NCBI RefSeq assembly: GCF_030272615.1
Contig: NC_081407.1
Coordinates: 315,794,456 to 315,858,455, forward strand
Direction: 5' to 3'
Source of the DNA: Cryptomeria japonica
Taxonomy: Eukaryota; Streptophyta; Pinopsida; Cupressales; Cupressaceae
DNA length: 64,000 bases
Shown here: positions 1-11,440 of the stretch, one piece after another
Layout of the letters: each line of letters starts with the position of its first letter
Numbering within the stretch: the first letter of the stretch is position 1
The notes under the pieces: generated by a model
Seen by the model: only the letters and a program-made list of their open reading frames with translations
Database searches by the model: none
Told to the model about the DNA's origin: nothing
Made by a program: the position numbers and the translations under genes

Positions 1-516
1 CATTCAATATCTCCCCCATAAAAAAAATGACAATTCTAATCTTTCCCTTTCTTCCAAAAAAAAACATTTTGGGGCACTGCCCCAAACCCCATTCCATGCT
101 ATCAATTTATAAATGATACATCAACCTTTGATTGATTCATTTATACATTTTTAAAAAAAAATTGTTTACTATTTTCAAAATGCATTTGTTATCTTCTTTT
201 ATTAGTTCTATTTCCAATATTATTCAAAGTACTAATGATGTTCCTTTTCATGCATGTGACGGTGACTTGGCTTTGCCTATGTCACTCTATGTCTTTGATC
301 TCTCTTGTAAAAATTCTTGTCCTAAAAGATATTTTGTTATGAGAGGATGAAATCATTGATACCTTTCTTAATGTTGCTCTACCTTCTCTTTATTCCAATG
401 CACTCTTCAAGAATTGATGCATTAGTGGATGATGAATCGCGTGTTACATTTGATCTCCCACAAGTTGATGTCAAGAAAGTTCCTCAAGTAATTCTTCTAG
501 AAGTAAAATTGAGTCT

Positions 517-2337
517 GTAAATTTTATTGTTGTCTCTATTGCCCCTAGCAGACCTAAGAGACCAATCATTTATGTGACTACAACTAGTCCTTCTCTTGAG
601 AAAGTGATTTCTATTCATGGTGTTCCTTTTAAAAGTGACTCACTAGATCTTTTTACAAGATAGAAAAAATCTAAGGCTCTTTCTCATAGAATGGTAGCCC
701 ACACTTATAACACTCATAGAAATAAGAAAGTTTTTGATCAATCAAATACTGCTTTACCACCTTCAAAATTATATCTTCCTCAAGCACCTACTCCTTCGGT
801 TAAGAAATCTAGTGATTATGATCTTATTGAGCAAAATCATGTTACTCCCACTAAGATCTCACTTTGGAATTTGCTTTAGACTGCTCCAGTTTATCAAGCT
901 ATGCTTCAGGAAGCTCTTCAAAAGATCTTATTGCCTTATTCTACTAGGTATTCAGATGTAAATGCATTGATAGATCATATTTGTGCAAATTCACCAAATT
1001 TTACATTCTATCCACATGAAATCCCACCTCTCAAAGTTAGAAATCAAGAAGATCCATTAATCATAATCATTTATGTTAATGGTGTCAACATCATATGGAC
1101 TCTCATTGATACTCTCTCAACACTCAATGTGTGTAGTCTATACCTATTGCCCAAAATTAAAGTGGATTCAAATTCTCTTTCAACATTTTCTATGTTCATT
1201 TGTGGTTTCGGTAATACTGGTAAAACCACTTTGCGTACTGTTACTTTGCCTATAAAGATTCGACTAGTTCCTATTCCAATCCTGGTGCATGTTATGTCAG
1301 GACCTTTATTGTATAATCTTCTCTTGGGTAGACCTTGGATTCATGCTTTAGGAGAGGTTAGTTCTACCCTTCATGATTCTATTAAGTTTGTTTCTAACAA
1401 TCAGGTAGTTACAATCAAGGATGATCCTAAAGCTATGTACTTATGTCAAATTGCAGTAGTTGGTCATACCTCAGTTACAACTACCTTTCAAAACTATATT
1501 CTATCTTTATCTTCTAATATGCCAACAACTATTCCCATGGACCCTCCTAAAGAGGAAACCCATGAGAAGGTTTTCCCTAAAGAAGATCCTCCTAAAATAG
1601 AAAGTCCTAAGTCTATTCCTTCTTATTAATCATATACATTTCTTGGTGATGATTGGGGTTCCTTAGACTTTACAAGCTCCTTCATTGGAGAATATAAAGT
1701 CAACCCTATCCACCTTAACTTTCCAAAAGTATCATTTACACTTGCTATCAAAGATGATTATTCTTTTGTATCGCAGGATCATGTGAACACCATTGGCTAC
1801 ACCATTAAAGGTGATCCTCCCCCTTTGGAGGATTTGCAATCACATTATGGTCTAGGGTTCAATATTGCTTCCAAGTATGGATACAAAGGAGATGGTCTTG
1901 GGTGCATGTGTCAAGGAGTTAAGGTCCCTTTGGAATCAAAATTGCACTATTTTATAGTGGGTTTAGGTTACAAAGCTTCTCATTTGTCTTCATCCCCTTC
2001 ATTCTCTAATGTTCCTATGTCCTTTTCTTCTTGTGAGTAGTCAAACTCTTCTCCCCAAGAGAAAGGGTTTCCTCCTGCTCCTCATCCTTAATCTGATCAA
2101 GAGCTTATGTTGTTGCTACTTCTTAAAGCTGACTTGATTTCTCTTCCTCCTCCTACACATAAGAAGTTTCATAAGGATAATAAAGAAAAAAATTATTTCT
2201 ATGCATACCATCAAGTGCTTGGCCATTCAACAAGTGAATGTAAGGCCTTGATGAACAAGATACAACAACTTTATCAATCAGGTGACATTAATTCTTCATC
2301 TATTGATGCACCTTCTTCTTATTTTTACAACAAGTGA
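517..2337 (+). pseudogene. Gypsy gag-protease remnant with G-patch and zinc-knuckle-like motifs (element G)
   Basis: One reading frame stays in register from about 517 to 2337 and is broken only by stop codons (near 661, 877, 1627, 2038 and 2089). In order it shows a linker typical of gypsy polyproteins ending in TPTKISLWNLL, a retropepsin-like domain at about 1020-1480 (LIDTLSTLNV at the active site, LLGRPWIHALG near the C-terminus), a G-patch-like segment at about 1850-1980 with GYKGDGLG and GLGYK, and a zinc-knuckle-like YHQVLGHSTSEC at about 2205-2250. The catalytic Asp is kept, but the usual D[TS]G reads D-T-L, so the protease is probably dead. Family assignment is firm and function is lost. 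The knuckle-like motif lies after the protease rather than before it. Confidence 0.75.
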
Positions 2338-3239
2338 TATTGAGGTTCACCTCTATCCTATTCTTTTATGCATTCTTATCATATCTATATTCCACCCACA
2401 GAGGTATATGTTTATCTCTTGCCTATTATGGTGATTATCTTCTTGTCACCCAATGTGGCAAGTATCTATATTTTCCCTTTGTGGTTGTTATCAAAATTGA
2501 TCTTATTTATAATGGTCTCCCTCCATAGCGAGTTTCATCCTATATAGCATCTATTTATCTCTATCAGTAGTGGCTTTCCTTCATAGCAAGGTTGGTTATA
2601 CTTATCTCTTAGTAGTGGCTTTCTTTCATAGTGAGGTTAGTGCTACTAATCTTTGATCACCTAGCATAACACAACTTGCTAGATTGTGATCTATCCTTTT
2701 AATCATTACCATCTACATGATCTCTAGCTACATAGCAAGCTAGTGTTTGGGTCATGTACTATCCCTTCGACATCAATTGCTTCTTTAAATTTTGGGTGCA
2801 TTCTACCTTGAGGCAATTGATCCTTGCATTCTTCTCTCCTTTTTAGAGTTCCTCTATGTGTGGTTTCTTGTATTTTGAGGATGATGCATAGTATTGAGAT
2901 AATATTTTATATCGAGGTCTCTTTCACTTTGCTGACTCAAAACTTTAAGTTTTCTTGTTATGTGCTTTCATGGGTGTGCTATCCATGTTCTTATATGTAT
3001 ATCTATATGTTTATCATGATCCAACCCCTTCATCTTTGGAATTTTCACTTTCTAACCTTGTCTTGTGCAGATTTTTCTATCTAATGCAGTTTTTTTGTAG
3101 GTCTTCATCTTAGGGGCATGCTTCCTTGGCTCAAAGATTTGTCTGCTTCCTCTATAATATCCTTTTGGCATCATGATGTTATTTTATGTTCCTTATATTT
3201 TCTTTAGCATGCATATTCATGTTGATTCATAAGCCTGCT
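2338..3239 (+). other. Non-coding 3' region of element G with a short tandem duplication
   Basis: No supportable gene. At 2564-2640 a unit of about 45 bp containing AGTAGTGGCTTTC and TTCATAG is repeated twice, with a more diverged third copy just upstream. The remainder is T-rich spacer up to the polypurine tract. Confidence 0.55.
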
Positions 3240-3254
3240 AAAGTGGGGGCAAAA
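3240..3254 (+). other. Polypurine tract of element G
   Basis: The purine run containing AAAGTGGGGGCAAAA lies directly before TGTAG, the usual start of a gypsy 3' LTR. It would be the plus-strand DNA primer in reverse transcription. The same GTGGGGGC core is found, on the other strand, in elements A and B. Confidence 0.75.
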
Positions 3255-4049
3255 TGTAGAGTTAAAAATTCCATACCCCTTTGCAATTCCACCTACACTT
3301 TTGTAGCCACTTCACTATTCATTCCCCTAGTATTTGAGAAGGCTCATTTTATCCCTTGCATTAGCCTTTTCCTTCCCAAGATGCTCAAGATACCTTTCAA
3401 AAGCTATCCTTCAACTTTCGTTTCATGTTAGTTGTATGTTTCTATTGTCGATCATCATTTTTTAGCATCATTCATCTGGACACTAATGTGTCGCACAAAT
3501 GTTAGCACATCGCGCATTAGTCCCACAATGTCTTAATGTTAAAATGTCATTTCTATGCAATTCGACACTTGTCACCTACCTTGGTTAGTGAAAATGGCTC
3601 AAATCTTCTAGATGGCTCAACAACCCTCTTTTCCTTCCTCTTCTCTCTTTTAAAATCTATCTTTTCTCTCCTTGAAATCTCTTTGGTTCCTCTATGCATC
3701 CTCTCTTGGTTCTCTTGGCTCTTATCTCCCTATTTCCTCCATACAATCTCTTTGGTTCTCTTGGCTCTCATGGATTTCTCTTACTCTCTCTCTCACTTGC
3801 TACAACAATCTCTAGTTTGGTACAAAACTTGTAAGCTCTCACAATAATCCTTTGCAACTCTCTTAGCTTTCTCAAGCCTCTTTGGTAATATCATTCTATC
3901 ATTCTATCTATCTTGTCTTTGAGTATCTTGGGATTTATCACATTCCCTATCTATTTGATCATTTTATCATTCTAACTATTTATCTTTTTATCCATCTATT
4001 TGGGTTGTTCATGGAGGTGGAAACACCAAAATGGGGGTTTGGCAGAGGC
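3255..4049 (+). repeat. 3' LTR of element G, first part
   Basis: Begins with TG immediately after the polypurine tract and is interrupted at 4050 by C1. The sequence resumes after the C1 target duplication at 11110. No second copy is in the window, so the far end of the LTR cannot be fixed. Confidence 0.6.
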
Positions 4050-4075
4050 TGTTAGGCCTAATATGGAAAGCTAAT

Positions 4076-4104
4076 GTACTGAGAGGGGAGGGGTAAATCA
4101 GTAC
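4076..4104 (-). promoter_or_regulatory. U5-end stem-loop of the C1 3' LTR
   Basis: GTACTGA (4076-4082) pairs with TCAGTAC (4098-4104) across a G-rich loop. The partner copy lies at 9922-9950. The position, about 25 nt from the LTR end, matches the hairpins in C2, C3 and the solo LTR, whose stems have different sequences. Confidence 0.6.
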
Positions 4105-4714
4105 TTCAAAACTTTTCTTCAACAATAACTTTATTGTTATGCATAAACCAAATAGTGCAGTAACATAATATAATGCTAAAACAAATAAATAACAATCATA
4201 CATGATTCACTCCATAACACATATATTTTGGTTATGCAGAAACTCTTGGTTAGAGAGAAAAACTACGGTGGGGATGGCACCCATAACTTCACTACTGCAA
4301 TAATAAAGGTTGCTCAGTTAGAGCTACACGTTTAGCTATTTTTGATAGCTTACCCTATTAGGAGTATCAAGATCTGTTAGATCTACCTTGCTAAAGGATT
4401 TTACAACACTTAAACTAAATGTTGCACCTGGTTAGAGGCTTTACAATTTATAGACTTTGTTAGAATCTTTTACCTTGTTAGAGGTTTTTCGTACAACTCA
4501 AAATATTACAATCAAATCTTTACAAATTATCTGTAACTTTACATCTGAAATGTTATAGCAAATTCTATGTGCTCAAAATGATATTACCTTGCTTATAGCA
4601 TACCTCGGTAAACCCTTCTATTTACTCGGTTCCTTGACTGTTCTCTGAAATCCTTCTTGGTGACCTCTGTGTCTCTGTAACAATCACAGCACTCTGTGAT
4701 ATCTCATGATTTTC

Positions 4715-4726
4715 CTTTTTATATAT
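4715..4726 (-). promoter_or_regulatory. TATA-like box in the C1 3' LTR
   Basis: Read on the minus strand this is ATATATAAAAAGG-like. In the 5' LTR copy (10571-10582) the same place reads TATACAAAAA, so the copy that should drive transcription of C1 carries a weakened box. Confidence 0.45.
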
Positions 4727-5242
4727 GTCTTGCTTCACACACACATGCACATATATACTTGCACACATATAATCCTGAATTCATGCTATATAAATAGATC
4801 TCTTATGTTGGTGATCTGGTCCATTGCTTTGATCTTACAAACATGATTTCTTGAATGAATAACCATGCAAAATATTTCATTGGTTAGATGACCTCAAAAT
4901 CATACACAATCTTTAAGTGCAATTTCCAATGTGATAACAATTACTTGTTCCTCGATCTTTGTAACATGTTTCCCATATATGTCCAGTGAATCTGGTAACA
5001 TGTTTCACTCGGTGTGTGTTCACTCGGTATATCATTCTTGCTGCTCGGTAGACATAGAGTGTTACTTGGTAGAGTGTTCAGTGTATACTACGCTTTGAGA
5101 CTACTTTCTTCTATAACCGACTGCACTGTGCATACCGACTGTTCTGTGCTTACCAACTGAAAGATTCGGTAGTAGTAACCGACTAGAATATATAGAATAA
5201 CTTTGAACATAAGACTAATGGAAATCTTAGTAAGTAGTAACA

Positions 5243-5256
5243 ATCTCCCCTTTTGA
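5243..5256 (-). other. Polypurine tract of C1
   Basis: Minus strand CAAAAGGGGAGAT abuts the 3' LTR. The same GGGGGAGAT form recurs in C2 and C3. Confidence 0.75.
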
Positions 5257-5559
5257 CATTAGTTGAGATGTTTGACAAAAACTACTTTCAAAGTTATAAC
5301 TCAAAAATCTATATACTTGCAAAATTTGACTAAACTGACAATATATACATTTGTCAATTAAATAGTATATTCAGATATACTCCCCTTATCAATATACTAT
5401 ACATAACTTTGATTTTGCATGCTTGGTGATCAATGTTTTGTGTGTTGCTCTTGTTCTTTGCTTACTGCTCTGTTCACTGCTCAGTATACTCCCCCTGTAT
5501 ACTACACTCTCCCTGTATACTTTGATACTATACTCCCCCTTTTTGACAAACATCAAAAT

Positions 5560-7919
5560 TTAGTTACCATTTGGTGGAGATAACTGGTCAAAAATGGATT
5601 TATACTTTGTCCTTGCTTCGGTGAGGGAGATAGAGAGTGCATCCTTGACACTATCCATTAAAGAATTATGTGCTTGAATGTCAGCCAATAGAGAAATTAA
5701 GCCATCTAATGTGCTTCCCTCTTATGTAGTAGATAGGTAAGTGGCTCGGTTGATCTATTCTTGAACGAAGGACAAATGTGGAATGAATAAGGTTTGAAGA
5801 GTCATAATGTCCATCCTTATTTTGTGCTCTTCATTCCTGAGTTCCAATTGTTGAGCCATGAGTTGTTGTATCTTTGTATAAAAATTCTGAACAAAATTGG
5901 GCTCGGTGGTCAACTTATTTGAGAGATCGGTGATCTCTTTCTCAATTGCTTCTATTTTATTTTTGATATCTTTAATGAATAAAGAGAATGTACAGAGTTT
6001 CTAAAATAAATAAAGAGTGTGCTTGAGTTGAGGGGACAACTCAGCAATAAATTTGACAAGTTTAACTTTGCCAATAGCAATAGCTTTTTGTACCTCTTCA
6101 ATCATTTTTGCAGTGAGCTCTTTTTCCTTTAACTTGCTCAAATATTCAAATGCATCTACTCTAGATGTCTCTATCTGATTGAGGAGTTCATCCAATTGAA
6201 TATGGATGGCTGCATCTATTGACACTGTAGATGCAGGTAGCATATCTGATAATAGTGTCTTTACCTTCTGAAGTACTTTATTTTTCTTTTGTATGGCCAT
6301 TTGTGTTTCCTGTTCGGCCTTTGCTTTGCATAGTTCACCAAATTCAATGAGTGCTTGCCCTTTTAATTTTGATATGTCTACATTGGGCAACACTATTGGT
6401 TTCGATATATCAACCTTGAAACTATGCTTTTTCATCTTCTTTTCTTTAGATTTGGCCGGTTGAACCAATACAATAGCTTGAGAGGCTTGTGGATCCTCGG
6501 TAGGTTGCTTGGTGGAGGCAACACTTTTGTCGGTTTCTTTAGCCTTTTCTAAGTCCTGTTTCTTCCTCTTCAGAACTTTCCCTTTAGGCAACTTTGTGCT
6601 TAGTGTAATAGCAGCCTCTTGGGCTTTTGATTCCTCCTCGATGATTACTAGTGTGCCCTTGATAGGTGTGGAGGAAGAACCTTCTCCAAATTTCTCTGAT
6701 AGTGCCTTGATCATCTTTGTTTCTTTTCTTGTAGCTTTTGGTACTACAATGCTCATCTTTACTTTCTCTTTCACTTCTTCATATGTTCCATACCTCAGCT
6801 CGGTAGCATGCCTTGGTAGTGTAAGAAATGCATCTATTTATTGTTGTGTTATGTCAAAATCGATCTCATAACCCATAGGTGGCAAATATTGAGTTCTTGG
6901 TTCCACAACATTCACATAGCAATAGTCGGTGTCTACTTCAAAACATATGTTATCTTTGTATTTTTCCAATAGCTGGGGTGGAATTCTATACCTGTTATGC
7001 ATCTTCTCTTGAAACTTCCTGAAATAATCATCCATACTATCAATGAAATTATCACCTAGCTTCTTGATGAAGTCATTGATCTGATGGGTGATTGGTCGGT
7101 GTAGCTCCCAAACAACTTTACCGACTGATGGAAATAATTTTTCAAAATAGAAAAATATACATACTAATAGTGATCCAAACTTTAGTGTATTGGCCGAGTT
7201 GTTCTTCTTTGGCTTCCTGATGGTGTTCAGATTCTCAAACAGGTTTTTTTCAGCAATACTTCACAAAGATCAATTTTCATTCCCTTTTTCACAATTTTGT
7301 ATGCTAAGTCAACTGCTGCACAGGGTACACTGTTTTCCCTTGTCAATTGGAAGAAACAATAACCTATTACTCTAATGGAAAACTTTAGCTCTGCATCAGT
7401 TACATTATTCAGTTTCAATGCTCTACAATCAAATTCTACTCCGATTAAACTAATAAATTCCTTATGTGATATCATTTTCTGAGCTCAGGCATGATCATAA
7501 ATAGGGTAACCGGTGATCAGATGAATGATTTCCTTGGTGATTTTGAATGGTTGCTCCTCTAACCACATGAAATCATCATGAACTCTGCTCAGAACAAACT
7601 TGACCCACTAGAGTTTGAAGACATTGGGATAGGTTAGGGCTTTAGTCATTCCCTTGATCTTAATGTGCTCATACTTGCTATCCAATTTCCCATCGGTGCA
7701 CAATTCATCATAGGTGTCTTTGATTTCAACATGACCTAGTTCTTCAACTCGACATTTGGTGAAGAATCTGACATCCTCAACTAGTAAAACTCTATCCAGG
7801 ATGAGTGAAAATGCAGTTTTGTCATCCGGTTCTGATGCTACTTTGGGAGTTAGAGAGTATTTTAGTGAGGGCTTTTCAACAATCTTAACAACAATAGGAT
7901 TTTGGATCTTAGGTGCCAT
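5560..7919 (-). pseudogene. C1 ORF2: conserved retroelement protein of unknown function
   Basis: Starts with MAPKIQNP at 7919 and ends with a stop at 5560; about 780 codons with several stops and frame breaks. The N-terminal two thirds resembles the ORF2 proteins of C2 and C3, including an LSRVHDDFMWLE-type block just downstream of 7608 and further conserved blocks at 7475-7227 and 7035-6838. A basic Lys-rich segment near 6620-6500, possibly a nuclear localisation signal, is followed by a coiled-coil-rich C-terminus (about 6400-5570). I recognise no polymerase, integrase or protease motif. The role is unknown. Conservation across three families inside otherwise pol-less elements suggests selection as an element protein. 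Confidence 0.75.
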
Positions 7920-8481
7920 TGTAGATTTCAGATAAGAATTAACAAAAGATCCTTAGGGTTTGAAGATTTTCAAATGGTAGACGCTTCACACTTAGCAGAT
8001 AATGACAACTTGATATGATCGATAAACCAGCTTAACAATGCATTGAGATTGATGTAAATACCTTTGAATTTCGCTTGGGAGGTGATTTGATCACCTTGGA
8101 ATGGCTTTGCTCTACTCTCTTGAAAACTTGGTCAGTGAAAAATGACCGCGTAAATGCTTTAAGTACACAATATACCTTATCGGGCTCCGTGCAGGTTAGG
8201 TTAAAACGTTAAATGCACTCGGTTCCACTAAACTGATTTACTCTCTTTCCTTCTTGCGCTTTAACCGAGTAACCAGTCTTCCTTCATCTACCAACTAGAT
8301 AGGCTTCCTGTAGTTACCGACTTGATAGGTTTCCTGTATAGTGCTTTCAAAAGACTTCGATAGAATTTCAAACTTACTAATACATCTTTAACTATGCATA
8401 TTTTGACTTAAGTGCATAATAAAGTAGGAACTATTAAGATTTGACCTTTGAGAGAGTGTAGTCCCTTCATACCTTTACCGA

Positions 8482-9833
8482 TTAATTTGGAATAGGTGCA
8501 CCTAACTTGGTAGGTAAGGTGCTTTCTTCATTTGACACAATTTCCTTCTTTTTCCAAATCATCTGTAATTTGCCTTTTATTTCTCCAGTGTCTCCTCTAG
8601 GTTGATCTCTGCAATCTCTAGCCAAGTGTCCAACTTTGTGACAATGAAAACATGCCATACCAGGATTTCTCCATGATCTTCAGTTGTTCATTCCAAACCT
8701 TATAAAGTAGTTGGCACTTATATGTCCATATCTTCCACAACATTCACACCATATCCTTGTATTGTAATCCCGTGGTACTACAACATATGGTTGGTTAAGT
8801 TCTCTATGAGTTCGGTAGCTTCTAGTATTTGCTTAGTGTGCAGACCACATATAGTTCTTTTGCTTAAACCAACACTTCTCGGTACTGTGTCCATATCTAT
8901 TGCAGTTTTTACAAAACCCTTTGAATTTTTCCTTCTTATAATTGCTAGCAGACTTTGTCCTACATTGGTTAAATGTGTGACCATATTTATTGCAATTGTA
9001 ACAATAATCATTGGACTTAGTGACATTCAATTGCTTACCTTTTCTGATTTGGTACATGTTGGCAGTATGACCTTGATTTCCATAGTAGTTGCAAATAGGC
9101 TTCTTTCTTTTGATGTTCTTCTTGATTCTAGCTTGCTTTGATGATTCTCCTCTCTCGGTAGTATGAATTCCCTTCTCGGTAGAGTCTTTTCTTTTGTAAC
9201 CAAGTCCTGCATCTTTGTTGGGTCTTCTTGTATTTAGTTGCTCATCCAACATCTTTGATGCTTCATAACTCTTCTTTAGTGTTTGTTTGGATTTCTTCTC
9301 TATTTCAAGTTCATCGGTCAACCTTGATACTTCAAGTTTCAATGCTTGATTCTCATCATCTTTTAGATTTGCTTCATGATGTGCATAACCTAGTTGATCT
9401 GATAGATTTTTTTGAATCCTAATCAATCTTATGATTTCATCATTCTTTTCAGATACTAATGCTTCAAGTTGTTGTTTCTCTCTTTCTAGATCTCTTACTT
9501 TATCCTCAGCTGTCCTCAATGCATCAAGATTTTCAGTCATCTTTGTGCTGAAATGCTCATGTTCTCTTTTCATTGCTTTTAGCTTATCAGCCAGTGCTTT
9601 GTTCTTTTCTTTCAATACTCCAATCATTTTTCAGTCTCTTCAGACATACTGTTCTTAGATGATGTCTCAATTTGTTCCACTAACTCTTGAGAGTCCTGTA
9701 AATCATCAAATAATCTTCTTCTCACTTTCAATGATTTATGCATTTGTCTTTGCATGTCTGCAATCACTTAATTAGCATGATCCAACTCTTCTTCCAGATA
9801 TACAATTCTCTGAGATTGTTTATAGCCTTCCAT
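8482..9833 (-). pseudogene. C1 Gag-like protein: coiled coil plus zinc knuckles
   Basis: Probable start MEGYKQSQ at 9833, about 60 nt inside the primer site, and end at 8482. The longest open piece is 9627-8833. A long heptad-like coiled coil comes first, then several CX2CX4HX4C knuckles: CYNCNKYGHTFNQC and CKNCNRYGHSTEKC are intact, CNYYGNQGHTANMY is degenerate, and two more knuckle-like motifs, one with ACFHCHKVGHLARDC, lie at 8780-8600. Knuckles of this kind bind RNA in Gag nucleocapsids. The usual copia Gag core is not recognisable. Stops occur near 9768 and 9630 and downstream of 8833. Confidence 0.78.
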
Positions 9834-9881
9834 TGATAAGATCTTTTTCTTTAGGTTGTTAAATCCTTTTCCAAGATTTGA

Positions 9882-9893
9882 GCTCTGATACCA
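9882..9893 (-). other. Primer-binding site of C1 (methionyl tRNA)
   Basis: Minus strand TGGTATCAGAGC, the standard plant copia primer site, lies two nucleotides inside the 5' LTR end. Confidence 0.9.
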
Positions 9894-9895
9894 AT

Positions 9896-11104
9896 TGTTA
9901 GGCCCAATATGGAAAGCTAATGTACTGAGAGGGGAGGGGTGAATCAGTACTTCAAAACTTTTCTTCAACAATAACTTTACTGTTATGCATAAATCGAATA
10001 GTGCAGTAACATAATATAATGCTAAAACAAATAAATAACAATCATACATGATTCACTCCATAACACATATATTTTGGTTACCCAGAAACTCTTGGTTAGA
10101 GAGAAAAACTGTGGAGGGGATGGCACCCACAACTTCACTACTGCAATAATAAAGGTTGCTCAGTTAGAGCTACATGTTTAGCTATTTTTGATAGCTTACC
10201 CTATTAGGAGTATCGAGATCTGTTAGATCTACCTTGCTAAAGGATTTTACAACACTTAAACTAAATGTTGCACCTGGTTAGTGGCTTTACAATTTATAGA
10301 CTTGGTTACCTTGTTAGAGGTTTTTCTTACAACTCAAAATATTACAATCAAATCTTTACAAATTATCTGCAACTTTACATCTGAAATGTTATAGTAGATT
10401 CTATGTGCACAAAATGATATTACCTTGCTTATAGCATACCTCGGTAATCCATATACTAACTCGGTAAACCCTTCTGTTTACTCTGTTCCTTGACTGTTCT
10501 TTGAAATCCTTCTCGGTGACCTCTGTGTCTCTATAACAGTCATAACACTCTATGATAGCTCATGATTTTTCTTTTTGTATATGTCTTGCTTCACACACAC
10601 ATGCACATATATACTTGCACACATATAATCCTGAATTCATGCTGTATAAATAGATCTCTTATGTCGGTGATCTGGTCCATTACTTCGATCTTACAAACAT
10701 GATTTCTCGAATGAATAACCATGCAAAATATTTCATTGGTTAGATGACCTCAAAATCATACACAATCTTTAAGTGCAATTTCCAATGTGATAACGGTTAC
10801 TTATTCCTCGATCTTTGTAACATGTTTCCCATATATGTCTAGGTTCAGTGAATCTGGTAACACGTTTCACTCAGTGTGTGTTCACTTGGTATATCATTCT
10901 TGCTGCTTGGTAAATATAGAGTGTTACTCGGTAGAGTGTTCGTTGTATACTACGCTCTAAGACTACTTTCTTCTATAACTGATTGCACTATGCATACCGA
11001 TTGTTCTGTGCTTACCGACTGAAAGATTCGGTAGTAGTAACTGACTAGAATATATAGAATAACTTTGAACATAAGGCTAATGGAAATCTTAGTAAGTAGT
11101 AACA
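9896..11104 (-). repeat. 5' LTR of C1
   Basis: Partner of 4050-5242, differing by scattered substitutions and a few short indels. It carries the U5-end stem-loop at 9922-9950 (GTACTGA with TCAGTAC). Confidence 0.93.
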
Positions 11105-11109
11105 AAGGC

Positions 11110-11440
11110 ATGCCTCTAAACACAACCCCCAATATTTTTCCTCTTCTTCATGTGTGCAGGTTTATTAAAGGCATTCAAATGCATGAGAGTTTTCTTTTTC
11201 TTTATTTATTTATTTCATATTTATTTCTATTTGTATTTATTATCAAAAATATTCATTATCATGTTTTTAACTTTTGGGTTTTGTAGGTTAATTAAAACAC
11301 AGAGTCGAGTTTTCATGTTTCTAAGTCTTTTTTGTTCGCGGTCTGTACGGGACTACAACACACTATGTAGATGTCTGTGTGTCGCGCTATTGTCCTTCAT
11401 CAAGATGGTCAGACTTAGATAGAATACTCCCTATTTTTTC
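11110..11440 (+). repeat. 3' LTR of element G, continuation
   Basis: Resumes directly after the C1 target duplication; joined to 4049 it restores a 14-bp palindrome (AGAGGC then ATGCCTCT). The right boundary is a guess because no second G LTR is in the window. Confidence 0.4.

Larger units (their letters stand above)
1..4049 (+). mobile_element. Ty3/gypsy element G, 3' portion (continues after C1 at 11110)
   Basis: The right-hand part of a plus-strand gypsy element; its 5' LTR lies before the window. It holds a decayed gag-protease frame, about 900 bp of non-coding DNA, a polypurine tract and the start of a 3' LTR. That LTR is cut by element C1 at 4050 and resumes after the C1 duplication. 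No reverse transcriptase or integrase lies between the protease region and the 3' LTR, so this copy is either internally deleted or of a pol-less type. Bases 1-480 contain only short fragments in shifting frames. Confidence 0.7.
4050..5242 (-). repeat. 3' LTR of C1
   Basis: Nearly identical over its length to 9896-11104. It ends with CA beside the purine tract. A TATA-like box (minus strand) lies at about 4715-4726. Confidence 0.93.
4050..11104 (-). mobile_element. Complete pol-less copia-type LTR element C1
   Basis: A 7,055-bp minus-strand element bounded by TGTTAG and AACA, with LTRs of 1,193 and 1,209 bp, a methionyl-tRNA primer site beside the right LTR and a purine tract beside the left LTR. 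Flanking five-mers are GAGGC (4045-4049) and AAGGC (11105-11109), a duplication with one mismatch. In sense order it encodes a coiled-coil/zinc-knuckle protein and a second protein of unknown function (ORF2). I see no protease, integrase, reverse transcriptase or RNase H. Both genes carry stops. The same plan recurs in C2 and C3, which argues against a random deletion. Confidence 0.92.

Noticed and set aside
8722-9141. Plus-strand 139-codon frame opposite the C1 Gag-like gene
   Set aside because: The opposite frame contains multiple zinc knuckles, which is decisive; this is its complement.
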